64,000 nucleotides of DNA from positions 124,001-188,000 of the forward strand of contig NZ_JAMXEX010000001.1 of NCBI RefSeq assembly GCF_025370775.1, in the 5' to 3' direction. The notes beneath the pieces were generated by a model that had not been told where the DNA came from, made no database searches, and saw only the letters and a program-made list of their open reading frames with translations. This document shows positions 5,839 through 13,619 of this stretch, piece by piece. Both the position numbers and the translations under genes were made by a program. Numbering within the stretch: position 1 is the stretch's first letter; each line of letters begins with the position of its first letter. This stretch comes from Ancylothrix sp. D3o. GTDB taxonomy: Bacteria > Cyanobacteriota > Cyanobacteriia > Cyanobacteriales > Oscillatoriaceae.

Positions 5839-8247
5839 TTAGCGCTCCGCTGGTACAAATGCAAGGACTGTTTCGGGGTCGCCCGTAGTAGGATTCAAGT
5901 CAGCTATAGCAGCACGAACAGCGCGGACTTCTCGCACTTCTGGTTTGCGGGGTCTTCCACCCGTACCAATACGAAAATCACCAACTTTCTCTAACAAAGA
6001 GTAAGATTCCATCATTGCCAGTACGCGGCGGGCTTCACCCTCATCCCTGAAATAACCACCACTCCAAACCTTAGAATTTTGCCAAATTATTTTGCCAAAA
6101 ACGGAGCCCTTCCAAAATCTAAATCCCTCGAAATCTTCCCAGACTAAACCGGGCCGTGGCTGAGGGATAGTCATGTGCCACAAGCTACCCTCTTGATAAG
6201 GATAAAATCTCACTTCTACTAGCGTGAAAGTTAATTGTCGGACGATTGGGAACTCTTCAAGATGTGGGTCTGCATATACAGGATAAGCGCCACCACCACC
6301 GTGCTTACAAACCTCTGTGATAATGTATTTATTGAGGTTTGCAAGGGCGTTAATTTGATTTTGTATGCCTACTAACCCGATACCTTCATAGCGGTTTTCT
6401 TGGATGAGTATATCGCCATTTTCGTCTGTCTCACATAACGCATAATCAAGAGCACCCGCTATCGTGTCCTGCTGTGGCTGCAAACCGTTACAGATGTGGT
6501 TAAGGATATTCTTAGATATCTCCATATTGATATCAATCATTTGCTGCAAACCTTTTAAACCTTTACCCTTAAAGGCGTAGGAGGTTGCAACATCACGGCA
6601 AACTATCTCGCCCTCACCCTCAATATCAGGAAACTCTATCTCTAGCTTTTCCCTAATTTTCTTAACATTGTCCCCAGTTTTCTTACATTCTTCCTCTGAT
6701 TTCTTATGACCGTCCCTGCATTTTTCTACCTCTTTCTTAATGGGTTCAAGGTCAACATCCATCTCAATACTAGACTGACCTTGAGGGATATTAATCTCTA
6801 TTTCTTTGTTGCCAAGGTTAATGTCAAATTCTAAACCTTTCCTACCTAAATCAATCTCAAAATCTAGCTCTTTCTGTCCAAGATTAAAGTCCATCTCCAT
6901 CTGTTGATTAGGGTTCTCAAAGAACGCCTCTAACAACTGAGGGATAATTGCAGTTTTTGTTAGCTTCTGTGGAATAACGGCGCTAGAAGTCAGTGTTTTA
7001 GGTAGTACAGCCGTAGAAGTTAATGTCTTTGGTAGCAGAGCAGTCGAAGTTAATGTACTTGGCATTAAAGCCGTAGAAGTCAATGTACTTGGCATTAAAG
7101 CCGTAGAAGTCAATGTACTTGGCATTAAAGCCGTAGAAGTTAACGTGCTTGGTATTAACGCCATAGAAGTAAGCGTTTGTGGTATCTGCACCGCACTGGT
7201 GAGCTTTAAACCGCTGACTACATTGTGAACCTGGTCAATCAAAAAGCTGGCGAATGTTGTTGCCGCAATAATTGGCTCAATTAAGTTTGTAACCCCGGTC
7301 ACGGTTGCCACACCAATTCCTACTACTGCTTTGAGGATGGGGTCAAGATCCGGCTCTTTTGCCTCTTGTTGCTCTAAATTGTTTAGACGTTGCCAGATAG
7401 GAACATTAAGATTTACACCTCCCAAACCGGCAGGATATTGACCTTTAGGTGTAGCCCCTGGTTGTGGTGGTTGCTCAATTCCGGGGGGAGCGAAAGGTTT
7501 AGTCGGACTTGGGCTAGTTGGCGATGATGGGCTACGAGTTGTACCAGGTGATGAGTTGGGAGATGGTGCCGGTGTGCCTGCCGGGGATTGAACAGGTGAA
7601 CCGGTAGGCGATGACTGAGGAAACCTAGTCGGGCTTCCCAGTGGGGTCTTGGTCGGTGCTGGTGAGGTTGGAAAATTAATAGCGGGCCCTGGCAGGAAGC
7701 CAGAGGTCATTTTTTCAGTTTGTGGCTTATTTGGTCTGCCGGTTTGCCAGTTGAAATCATCTAAAAATTGTTTACCTGCCGGGTCTACCCAGTTGGCAAA
7801 GTTAGATATTCCCTCACCGATAGCAACCCCCAACCCAATGCCGCCTAAGGCACCCCCAACCCGACCGACCAACCCGCCAACTTTACCAGCAAGACCGGCA
7901 GCCTTTGCGATGACATCATCAATATTAGAACTGACGGCCTTACCCACCCCAGAAGCTATTTCATCTCCAAATTGTGACAACTGTGAGAGGTTGTTGGCTC
8001 GCGGGCTGATAGACTTTGTAATCCTTTCAACCCCTAGATTATTTTTCGCACCAAAGCTAAAGTTATTACCTCTGTGTGGTGATGTAATACCTTGAGATTT
8101 TGATAAATCAGAAACACTAAAACTCGAACCGCTAGGCTGATTTGCAACACTAGATGGGGGGTTAAATGAACCTGTATTCCTCACTGGTTGACTTGATGGA
8201 GGTATTCTCGGAAATAACATCGGTGGCGCAGTGGTATAGTTAATCAT
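5839..8247 (-). CDS. Large repeat-rich structural protein, 802 residues
   Basis: No family recognised. Order of parts: a disordered Ser/Pro-rich N-terminus (1-95); a Gly-rich hydrophobic stretch (about 115-145); a Pro/Ser/Thr-rich linker (about 180-275); a hydrophobic segment (about 310-345); nine decapeptide repeats of the form TLTSTALMPS (348-437); five 11-residue repeats of the form LDFEIDLGRKG (450-504); a charged Cys-containing helical region; and a C-terminal domain with aromatic-rich strands and two CxxG-like sites. Repeats of this regularity suggest a fibrous or solenoid shaft. It is the largest gene of the module and could be a spike, fibre or scaffold. It follows the 360-residue gene by 34 bases. 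Confidence 0.7.
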   Translation of the reverse strand: MINYTTAPPMLFPRIPPSSQPVRNTGSFNPPSSVANQPSGSSFSVSDLSKSQGITSPHRGNNFSFGAKNNLGVERITKSISPRANNLSQLSQFGDEIASGVGKAVSSNIDDVIAKAAGLAGKVGGLVGRVGGALGGIGLGVAIGEGISNFANWVDPAGKQFLDDFNWQTGRPNKPQTEKMTSGFLPGPAINFPTSPAPTKTPLGSPTRFPQSSPTGSPVQSPAGTPAPSPNSSPGTTRSPSSPTSPSPTKPFAPPGIEQPPQPGATPKGQYPAGLGGVNLNVPIWQRLNNLEQQEAKEPDLDPILKAVVGIGVATVTGVTNLIEPIIAATTFASFLIDQVHNVVSGLKLTSAVQIPQTLTSMALIPSTLTSTALMPSTLTSTALMPSTLTSTALMPSTLTSTALLPKTLTSTAVLPKTLTSSAVIPQKLTKTAIIPQLLEAFFENPNQQMEMDFNLGQKELDFEIDLGRKGLEFDINLGNKEIEINIPQGQSSIEMDVDLEPIKKEVEKCRDGHKKSEEECKKTGDNVKKIREKLEIEFPDIEGEGEIVCRDVATSYAFKGKGLKGLQQMIDINMEISKNILNHICNGLQPQQDTIAGALDYALCETDENGDILIQENRYEGIGLVGIQNQINALANLNKYIITEVCKHGGGGAYPVYADPHLEEFPIVRQLTFTLVEVRFYPYQEGSLWHMTIPQPRPGLVWEDFEGFRFWKGSVFGKIIWQNSKVWSGGYFRDEGEARRVLAMMESYSLLEKVGDFRIGTGGRPRKPEVREVRAVRAAIADLNPTTGDPETVLAFVPAER
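6736..6900 (-). repeat. Five 11-residue coding repeats
   Basis: Residues 450-504 of the 802-residue protein: units MEMDFNLGQKE, LDFEIDLGRKG, LEFDINLGNKE, IEINIPQGQSS and a last IEMDVDL unit. Alternating hydrophobic and acidic residues suggest a beta-solenoid or amphipathic strand stack. The DNA copies have diverged more than those of the adjacent decapeptide array. Confidence 0.75.
6937..7206 (-). repeat. Nine 30-bp coding repeats (decapeptide array)
   Basis: Nine in-frame units encode decapeptides from KLTSAVQIPQ through TLTSTALMPS to KLTKTAIIPQ (residues 348-437). The central three units are identical at the protein level and nearly so in DNA, showing recent expansion. Confidence 0.85.
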
Positions 8248-8281
8248 TTTTCACCTTTATTTTCTCGCTAATGTACCTAGG

Positions 8282-9364
8282 TTATTTATTTTCGCTATTG
8301 ATGTTTAAAGGTGTTAATTCTCCCCCCGTCCAGATGTTGTTTTCTAACCTATCAATTCGTTCTATAACCCTATCATCGTCCTTAATATCAAATGCTTTTA
8401 ACTGCTCTTGAAAAAAAACACATTGCCTGTAAGCCGTGTCGTTGATGTGTTCTTTTATTCTAGCCTCCGATTCTTTGATAAGTTTTTCTACTTTTTCCAT
8501 GTAGGCTTCCATTAAAGCCGCCATAGCTTCTATACAATCGCAACAATCTTCTTTCATGCCGTTATCTCCATCTTGAATAATACTATCACCCCCGTTATCT
8601 ATTGCAGAACCCCAGACCAACTGTTGATAGAAAGTCGAGGTTTCTACGAAACCCTCATCAGCCATCGGATGCCTCCTAAAGCTATAGCTATCGGTAATAA
8701 CTGAGGCGGCATCATCCCAAGAGCCGTAAAAAAATTGAAACTGATGGAAAAAGGGCTCTATTTCCACCCCTGTTTCGTAAACCGTACTGTATCTGTTATT
8801 TCGACGTGGAGTATCACTTCTTTCTATTAAATTCAAATTTTCGTCTAGGACAAAAAAATAATGCGATCTGGATCTGTGGGCAACATTAGGGAGACCTATT
8901 CCAGGCCAATACCCATCGTATCCATTAGCCGTTATTACTACTACTAAATTATTTCCATCTGTGAAGCTTCTACTAAATGATTTTGTGGTTTTTTTTGTAT
9001 AGGGTCCGACTATGTTCATAGGCGGAGCCGCAACAAAACCACTATAACTGTAAAACCCAGCGAATAACCAGAGACCTATAGTATCTGGGGGTATATTAGG
9101 AATAAGAGGCTCTGGAGGTATCGGGTCGTCGTTTGTTTCGGAGCTAGGCGAATCGTCGCCTATTGATTTTGATTTCTGAGGTTTTATACACTCCACTGGG
9201 TTCCTATTTCTTTTTATCCCCCTCAAATCCAAATCCTCTGGCAGGAAATATGATTTAACTTCACATTCTAAGCCAGGTAATAAAATATCAATTAACTCAC
9301 CTCTACCGTCGGGAAATAAAGGAGTTAGCAAAATCTGACCAGGGAATTTTTCTCGGCAATCCAT
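8282..9364 (-). CDS. Unrecognised element protein, 360 residues
   Basis: No family recognised. The N-terminal 65 residues are followed by an acidic Pro-rich linker (about 70-95). The middle (about 100-245) is rich in aromatic residues and strands. Near residue 270 there is a CCDC motif (EDCCDCIEA), after which a long charged helix (about 280-340) suggests a coiled coil. Two residues separate its start from the stop of the upstream small beta protein. Likely a structural component by position; there is no enzyme motif. Confidence 0.6.
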   Translation of the reverse strand: MDCREKFPGQILLTPLFPDGRGELIDILLPGLECEVKSYFLPEDLDLRGIKRNRNPVECIKPQKSKSIGDDSPSSETNDDPIPPEPLIPNIPPDTIGLWLFAGFYSYSGFVAAPPMNIVGPYTKKTTKSFSRSFTDGNNLVVVITANGYDGYWPGIGLPNVAHRSRSHYFFVLDENLNLIERSDTPRRNNRYSTVYETGVEIEPFFHQFQFFYGSWDDAASVITDSYSFRRHPMADEGFVETSTFYQQLVWGSAIDNGGDSIIQDGDNGMKEDCCDCIEAMAALMEAYMEKVEKLIKESEARIKEHINDTAYRQCVFFQEQLKAFDIKDDDRVIERIDRLENNIWTGGELTPLNINSENK

Positions 9365-9366
9365 AA

Positions 9367-9672
9367 TTAAACTGATAAATAAGAAACAACCAAAGCGTTA
9401 GCCCCTAACTCGGACGATAAACCTATTGATAGCCTAGCTTCCGAATCTGGTAGAAAGTGGGTAAAACCCCCGCCAATCACTGAAATTAACTGAGTGCCTA
9501 CCCAGATATTAATGTCATTCATTCCTAGGTTTTGGACTGATAACTTAACTCTGTTATTGTTGGCTGCAAGTGTAAAAATAGATGCCGTCAATCCCTGCTG
9601 AAAAGATGTAATCGTCCTAATAATAGGTATGTTGGCGGGTAACGATTTTAGATTATTGTCGTGTTGAATCAT
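9367..9672 (-). CDS. Small beta-sandwich structural protein, paralogue 3
   Basis: 101 residues. The core LSVQNLGMNDINIWVGTQ, then FTHFLPDSEARLSI, has the same order as the genes at 1093-1458 and 2001-2279 (VxNxG, IxxWVG, loop, FxLPxxE). The start overlaps the stop of the 181-residue gene by four bases (ATGA). Three members in one element suggest specialisation after duplication. Confidence 0.65.
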   Translation of the reverse strand: MIQHDNNLKSLPANIPIIRTITSFQQGLTASIFTLAANNNRVKLSVQNLGMNDINIWVGTQLISVIGGGFTHFLPDSEARLSIGLSSELGANALVVSYLSV

Positions 9673-10214
9673 GGTATTACCACCAAATTATGATCCTGCA
9701 AGAACTGACCGGATCTTGTGCCGTACCCCGTCACAGAAATAAAATCCGAACCTGTTAAAAGCCCATACCCTCGGTCAATTTGACGTGCTACTATTTCCCA
9801 GCCTTGTGCTAGTTTGAATTTTTCGGCTTGGGTTAGATATTCAAACAAATTGATTAAGTAGCCAGGGCGGACGGGAAAAAAATCATAGCCGGCGGTTTTG
9901 CCTACCCCAGGCGTATAAGCTGCTCCGATGGGTTGAATTCTTAATTCAAGTCCTACCTTGATACCGGCTCGAAAGAATTCGCGTTTTTGTCGTCTAGCCA
10001 TAGTTGAATCCCTGGGGTCATCAACTGGTAAAAAGGCTTCTTCTTTTGATGGTATTTCAGCCCAACCTTGCAAAGCGTAGATACTGTATTGGTCGGGTAC
10101 GGCAACACCTAACACTGTTTGGGATGTGTTATTGGCTATTAAAGAAACTTCGGTAGTTTGCGCTGTTAAAGTTGCCCTGATTTGTACGATTTTTTCTGAG
10201 GTATCTACTGCCAT
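9669..10214 (-). CDS. Unrecognised element protein, 181 residues
   Basis: No family recognised. The N-terminal half is strand-rich and ends in a conserved-looking basic segment (MARRQKREFFRAG); the second half mixes helices and Gly-rich turns. It has no signal peptide, and no repeats. It is packed between the Gly-rich 362-residue protein (two bases upstream) and a small beta protein it overlaps. The compact folded character and the position make it one of the better candidates for a main shell or tail-type protein, but this is only inference. Confidence 0.55.
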   Translation of the reverse strand: MAVDTSEKIVQIRATLTAQTTEVSLIANNTSQTVLGVAVPDQYSIYALQGWAEIPSKEEAFLPVDDPRDSTMARRQKREFFRAGIKVGLELRIQPIGAAYTPGVGKTAGYDFFPVRPGYLINLFEYLTQAEKFKLAQGWEIVARQIDRGYGLLTGSDFISVTGYGTRSGQFLQDHNLVVIP

Positions 10215-10216
10215 AG

Positions 10217-11305
10217 TTATCTCATAATAGACTGTTGTCTATTAATTCGCGGATCTAATACGCGAGAACTCTCCGATGAAATTCTAGGCGTAAAAGGCTT
10301 TAGATTAGCGTTCAAGCCTCCTCCCAAACCTTTCGATCTTTGTTCAAAAGAAACGTCCTCTTGATTTCTATTTAAAAAACCTAGATCGGGTTCTAATCCA
10401 AGACCTTTGAGTATTCTGGCATCTGTTACTTGTTGTTGTCGGTTTTGTCTATTGAAATGCCCATCTATCACAGCCTCGCCGTACCTGGAGAACTGCTCGT
10501 TAGTTTGGCCAGTTGGGCCGACTCTGTTGGGGTCATCTGGGATAACTCCCAAGCCTTGCCAAGCTCCCCTAAAGAAGTCTTGACCCGTATTCCAAGCGCT
10601 GCCAGCGGCTTTGCCAATACTCTCACCAGCGCCTTTTAATCCTTGTCCGAAGGCGTAGCCCGTGTCATTAGCAGAATTGCCGGTTTTGCCTATATTAGAG
10701 TTGGCTGTACTTGACTTACCCCCGCCGCCACCAACCTTAGAACCGCCACCGCCCTTTAAGCTATTGCCGAATTCCTGAGCCTTCCCTGATATATAGCCTT
10801 CTGGGTTATTTAAGAATTTCTCCGACTCCGCCTTAAATTGCTCTGAACCCCTCAATATCGCCTCGTCTCTGGCTGCCTGTCCTTTTGTTATTTGTTCAGC
10901 CCTAGCCTCATCGTAAGGGCCATATATATTTTGTATAGCCTGATTTAGTGTTTGCTTTGATTTAGCATCTGCTATCATCTGAGCCTCTTGTGAAGCTTCC
11001 CAGGGCTGATAAGGATAATACTGGTTTGGATCTCTGAGGTTAGGTACAACGCCTGGGGGTAAGGGTTGCCCTGTTTTTGGATCCATTATGATAGGCTCGC
11101 CGTGTTCTAGGTTTGCGGTTACTACCATTGATTGACCGTAGGAACCCAAAGGGTAGTGAGTGCCATGTTGACCTTGTACGGGCCCACCACCGCCGCTGGC
11201 GTAGCCACCACCACCCATTGACCCGCCGCCACCATAAATAGGTGTACTTTGTCCTGCCATTGGGTTTGCCGGGGCCTGTGCGTATCCTGATGCTTCAAGA
11301 GCCAT
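10217..11305 (-). CDS. Gly-rich element protein, 362 residues
   Basis: Low-complexity protein: a Gly-rich N-terminus (GGGGSMGGGG-type runs around residues 25-45), a charged helical segment (about 105-170), a second Gly/Ser/Asn-rich stretch (about 180-240) and a polar Arg/Gln-rich C-terminus. No catalytic motif or membrane helix is visible. It resembles assembly or scaffold proteins in composition only. It lies eleven bases after the 149-residue gene. Confidence 0.6.
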   Translation of the reverse strand: MALEASGYAQAPANPMAGQSTPIYGGGGSMGGGGYASGGGGPVQGQHGTHYPLGSYGQSMVVTANLEHGEPIIMDPKTGQPLPPGVVPNLRDPNQYYPYQPWEASQEAQMIADAKSKQTLNQAIQNIYGPYDEARAEQITKGQAARDEAILRGSEQFKAESEKFLNNPEGYISGKAQEFGNSLKGGGGSKVGGGGGKSSTANSNIGKTGNSANDTGYAFGQGLKGAGESIGKAAGSAWNTGQDFFRGAWQGLGVIPDDPNRVGPTGQTNEQFSRYGEAVIDGHFNRQNRQQQVTDARILKGLGLEPDLGFLNRNQEDVSFEQRSKGLGGGLNANLKPFTPRISSESSRVLDPRINRQQSIMR

Positions 11306-11315
11306 AAAAACCTCC

Positions 11316-11765
11316 TTATTTCTTCACAGATGAATCAAATACAACGCCGCCAAAGGTGTACGTTTGAAAGTTGCTATCAAATTCTGTAGGGTTTTTTAAC
11401 CTGTCAGCTTGAGTATTTGTTACCCCGTAATTTTGCTGAACGCCAAAGCTTGAGTTATTGGTAATCTGGTTTGGTTTGGCTGTATTTGCATTACCGCTCA
11501 CATTGGTTTCTATGTCGCCCTGGGGTGCTTCGGTTGACAGCCTTAACTTAATTCCCCCGGTGGGAATTGATATCTTTTTTGTGTATGTTGTAGCCTCCCC
11601 CTCCGCATTTTTCTGTGTGCTTGGGTTGCCTCCGATATTACTGCCTTGGCTGTTGTTCATTGAACCGCCTACAAAGTTAAAGCCCCCATTTGTTACTGAT
11701 TGCACACCTTGAGAACGGTCTACGGTGAAATTAGAAATGCTACCGAAAGATGGTGCCAGCCTCAT
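11316..11765 (-). CDS. Asn/Ser/Gly-rich element protein, 149 residues
   Basis: No recognised domain. Composition is dominated by N, S, G, T and Q, with a folded-looking C-terminus (TYTFGGVVFDSSVKK) and a central strand-rich part (KKISIPTGGIKLRLS). Starts three bases after the stop of the 83-residue gene. Likely a minor structural or adaptor protein by context. Confidence 0.55.
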   Translation of the reverse strand: MRLAPSFGSISNFTVDRSQGVQSVTNGGFNFVGGSMNNSQGSNIGGNPSTQKNAEGEATTYTKKISIPTGGIKLRLSTEAPQGDIETNVSGNANTAKPNQITNNSSFGVQQNYGVTNTQADRLKNPTEFDSNFQTYTFGGVVFDSSVKK

Positions 11766-11768
11766 TTG

Positions 11769-12020
11769 TTAACCTCCAGAATCACAACTTGAACTACTGC
11801 AATCACAATCTGAACTGCCGTAATCTGTATTTATCCAAACACTGTAATCGTACGATTCTTCATCGTTCAGGCTGTACTGAAACCTTGCTTTAATTTCTTC
11901 ATCATCTTGTTGGGTCTGTGGGCTTTTATTTTTTCTGGAATTTGGCAATGCGCTCGGAGAAAAGGCGGGCAAAAAGCAAGAGTCGCCAGAATTAAAAACA
12001 AAAGCTGTATCGAACATCAT
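11769..12020 (-). CDS. Small protein with Cys/Ser-rich tail
   Basis: 83 residues. The C-terminus SSDCDCSSSSCDSGG holds three cysteines in a Ser/Asp/Gly context, which could bind metal or crosslink. The tail superficially resembles a peptide-natural-product core, but no modifying enzyme is nearby. The start overlaps the stop of the preceding gene (ATGA-type). Coupled expression with the paralogous pair upstream is therefore likely. Confidence 0.55.
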   Translation of the reverse strand: MMFDTAFVFNSGDSCFLPAFSPSALPNSRKNKSPQTQQDDEEIKARFQYSLNDEESYDYSVWINTDYGSSDCDCSSSSCDSGG

Positions 12021-12373
12021 ATCAAGGATGGATTAGGCATCATAGCTTCAAAAACGTTCACTACCTGCATCTGAAAAAGGTACACCATAGCAGTTTTCAT
12101 AACTCCATCAACTGACCTGCTAGATAGTGAAATGTCGGGCCCTGCTATAGCTAGTTGACTGTCGTTGCTGGTGTCCTGTCTTTCACCTGTTCTTAAAACG
12201 AGGGAGAGCATAACCGACTCTGCTGTATGTGGCCCCACCCCTACTAGGGCCGGCCATCTGGGGGGTGTAGCATTAGACGTTAAATCTTGTGGGTAAAAAG
12301 TGATGGCGCCGGTTTCAGGATCTTGTGTCGCTCTGTCACCAAAAAATTCAGGTAAAGCTCTATCTACTGCCAT
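12017..12373 (-). CDS. Structural-module protein, tandem paralogue B
   Basis: 118 residues. The stretch AESVMLSLVLRTGERQDTSNDSQLAI and the end MMPNPSLI align with the preceding gene (SESLFLALYMRAMRNQDQSPDSQL; end LFPNPSSI). The two are therefore tandem duplicates of one small fold. No signal peptide; family unknown. Confidence 0.65.
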   Translation of the reverse strand: MAVDRALPEFFGDRATQDPETGAITFYPQDLTSNATPPRWPALVGVGPHTAESVMLSLVLRTGERQDTSNDSQLAIAGPDISLSSRSVDGVMKTAMVYLFQMQVVNVFEAMMPNPSLI

Positions 12374-12388
12374 AGTTATTGACTCCGA

Positions 12389-12730
12389 TTAAATGCTAGA
12401 TGGGTTAGGAAATAGGGAGAGAGTGTCATCAACTCGCACTATTAATTGCGATGTGTAAAGCCTTTGATATTTGGAGAATGAAAAATCAAGTGTCATTTCA
12501 AAAGGTGTTAGCTTTAGTTGACTGTCGGGTGATTGGTCTTGATTTCTCATTGCTCTCATGTATAAGGCAAGAAACAGTGATTCACTCGTGTTATCAGCAG
12601 CCGGGGTGAATGTATATGAGGGGTTAAGTTCAACAGGGGCAACTAAGTCAGATTTGAGTATTATTAGCTGCGTTTCTGTCTGCGATGAACCTTGCCCAAA
12701 AATAGCTTGTAGGGGTGGATTAGAAGCCAT
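12389..12730 (-). CDS. Structural-module protein, tandem paralogue A
   Basis: 113 residues from the ATG at 12730, chosen because GGAG lies seven bases upstream; a longer frame from 12763 lacks a ribosome binding site. It is the first gene of the long minus-strand module (12730 to 5626). Its C-terminal half and last residues (FPNPSSI) match the next gene, showing tandem duplication. Function unknown. Confidence 0.65.
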   Translation of the reverse strand: MASNPPLQAIFGQGSSQTETQLIILKSDLVAPVELNPSYTFTPAADNTSESLFLALYMRAMRNQDQSPDSQLKLTPFEMTLDFSFSKYQRLYTSQLIVRVDDTLSLFPNPSSI

Positions 12731-12950
12731 TTCTATCTCCCCTGTCTGCGAGAGCCGCAACAAAGCTTAGCCCTAGTACGCAGATATTGAGGAGCATAAG
12801 CGCGCATCCTAAACTTAGAAAGGATATTGCTAAAGGCTTGAGTTCTTCTATCATTTGCGTTCAAGGATGTGTGATTAATTTGAAAGTAACTGATTTTTAG
12901 CTAAAATAAAATTAAATCTTGCACCATTTTTTGCACCACTGGCAGGTTTT

Positions 12951-13121
12951 ATGACGCTCACCAATCCCCATAAACGCACTATTCAAAATGTGGCGACTGT
13001 TAAAAGACTTTTGTTAGCAAAACCTTATCTTTCTATTAGGCAAGCTTGCAAGTTAACCAAGGTTTGCAGGCGTACTTATTATGAATGGTACAATAAATTA
13101 GACAAAATTGATATTTATTGA
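12951..13121 (+). CDS. 56-residue helix-turn-helix protein
   Basis: A short gene: the protein reads as a single HTH, with VKRLLLAKPYLSIRQACKLT followed by KVCRRTYYEWYNKL. This pattern (helix, SIRQAC turn, recognition helix ending in YYEW) resembles homeodomain-like HTH units of transposases and phage regulators. Its stop overlaps the next start by one base (TGATG), indicating translational coupling. Two direct TTGCACCA repeats (12919-12926, 12931-12938) lie just upstream and may be its operator. Confidence 0.65.
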   Translation: MTLTNPHKRTIQNVATVKRLLLAKPYLSIRQACKLTKVCRRTYYEWYNKLDKIDIY

Positions 13122-13600
13122 TGGAAAAAACTGTATTGTTTTACGAATGCCCGCAATTTATAGATTGCGACGCTTTAACCGGACAGTCTTTTAGGCAGTG
13201 TCCAAACAAAAACCATTGCTTAGCTACTGCTCAGCGTAGAAATTTCTGCACACTTCCTTATGTCGTCGATAAGGAAAAAGAGTGCTTCAAGGTGCGGAAT
13301 TTTGCACAGGATCATCACCGCAGGGAGTTAATTGAAATGGGTTGGATGTGGGCAGAAAAATTGCCTTACTCCTACTCAAAATCTCAGGCTAAATTAGTTG
13401 TTTCTGTTAACATTACAACCGATTGCTATGAGGCTTTAAATGCTGGATGGGCAGACGCTATCCGCATTCCTGATCCTTGGGAAAGTAGGGATTTCGATTG
13501 TGATGACGATGATGGAAGATATTTTGAACTTTATCGGGCTTTTGATGATTCTGCTCAAAACAACTCAGGGATAACCGGCTTATCAATCAAGCCCGCATAG
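13121..13600 (+). CDS. Cys-rich hypothetical protein beside the integrase
   Basis: 159 residues. Five cysteines lie in the first 45 residues (YECPQFIDCDAL, FRQCPNKNHC, NFCTLPY), suggesting a zinc-binding knuckle. The rest is mixed alpha/beta and ends in an acidic patch (DFDCDDDDGR). No family recognised. It is coupled to the HTH gene upstream and converges with the integrase gene, whose stop is 20 bases away. A regulator or accessory recombination factor is possible. Confidence 0.6.
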   Translation: MEKTVLFYECPQFIDCDALTGQSFRQCPNKNHCLATAQRRNFCTLPYVVDKEKECFKVRNFAQDHHRRELIEMGWMWAEKLPYSYSKSQAKLVVSVNITTDCYEALNAGWADAIRIPDPWESRDFDCDDDDGRYFELYRAFDDSAQNNSGITGLSIKPA

Positions 13601-13619
13601 TGGCTGAGTAAAACTTTTA

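Noticed and set aside
7649-8095. 148-residue plus-strand frame inside the 802-residue gene
   Set aside because: Pro/Ala-rich shadow of the minus-strand reading; no ribosome binding site.
11769-12020. Possible ribosomally made peptide precursor (Cys/Ser-rich tail)
   Set aside because: No modification enzyme, protease or exporter nearby; it is embedded in the structural operon.
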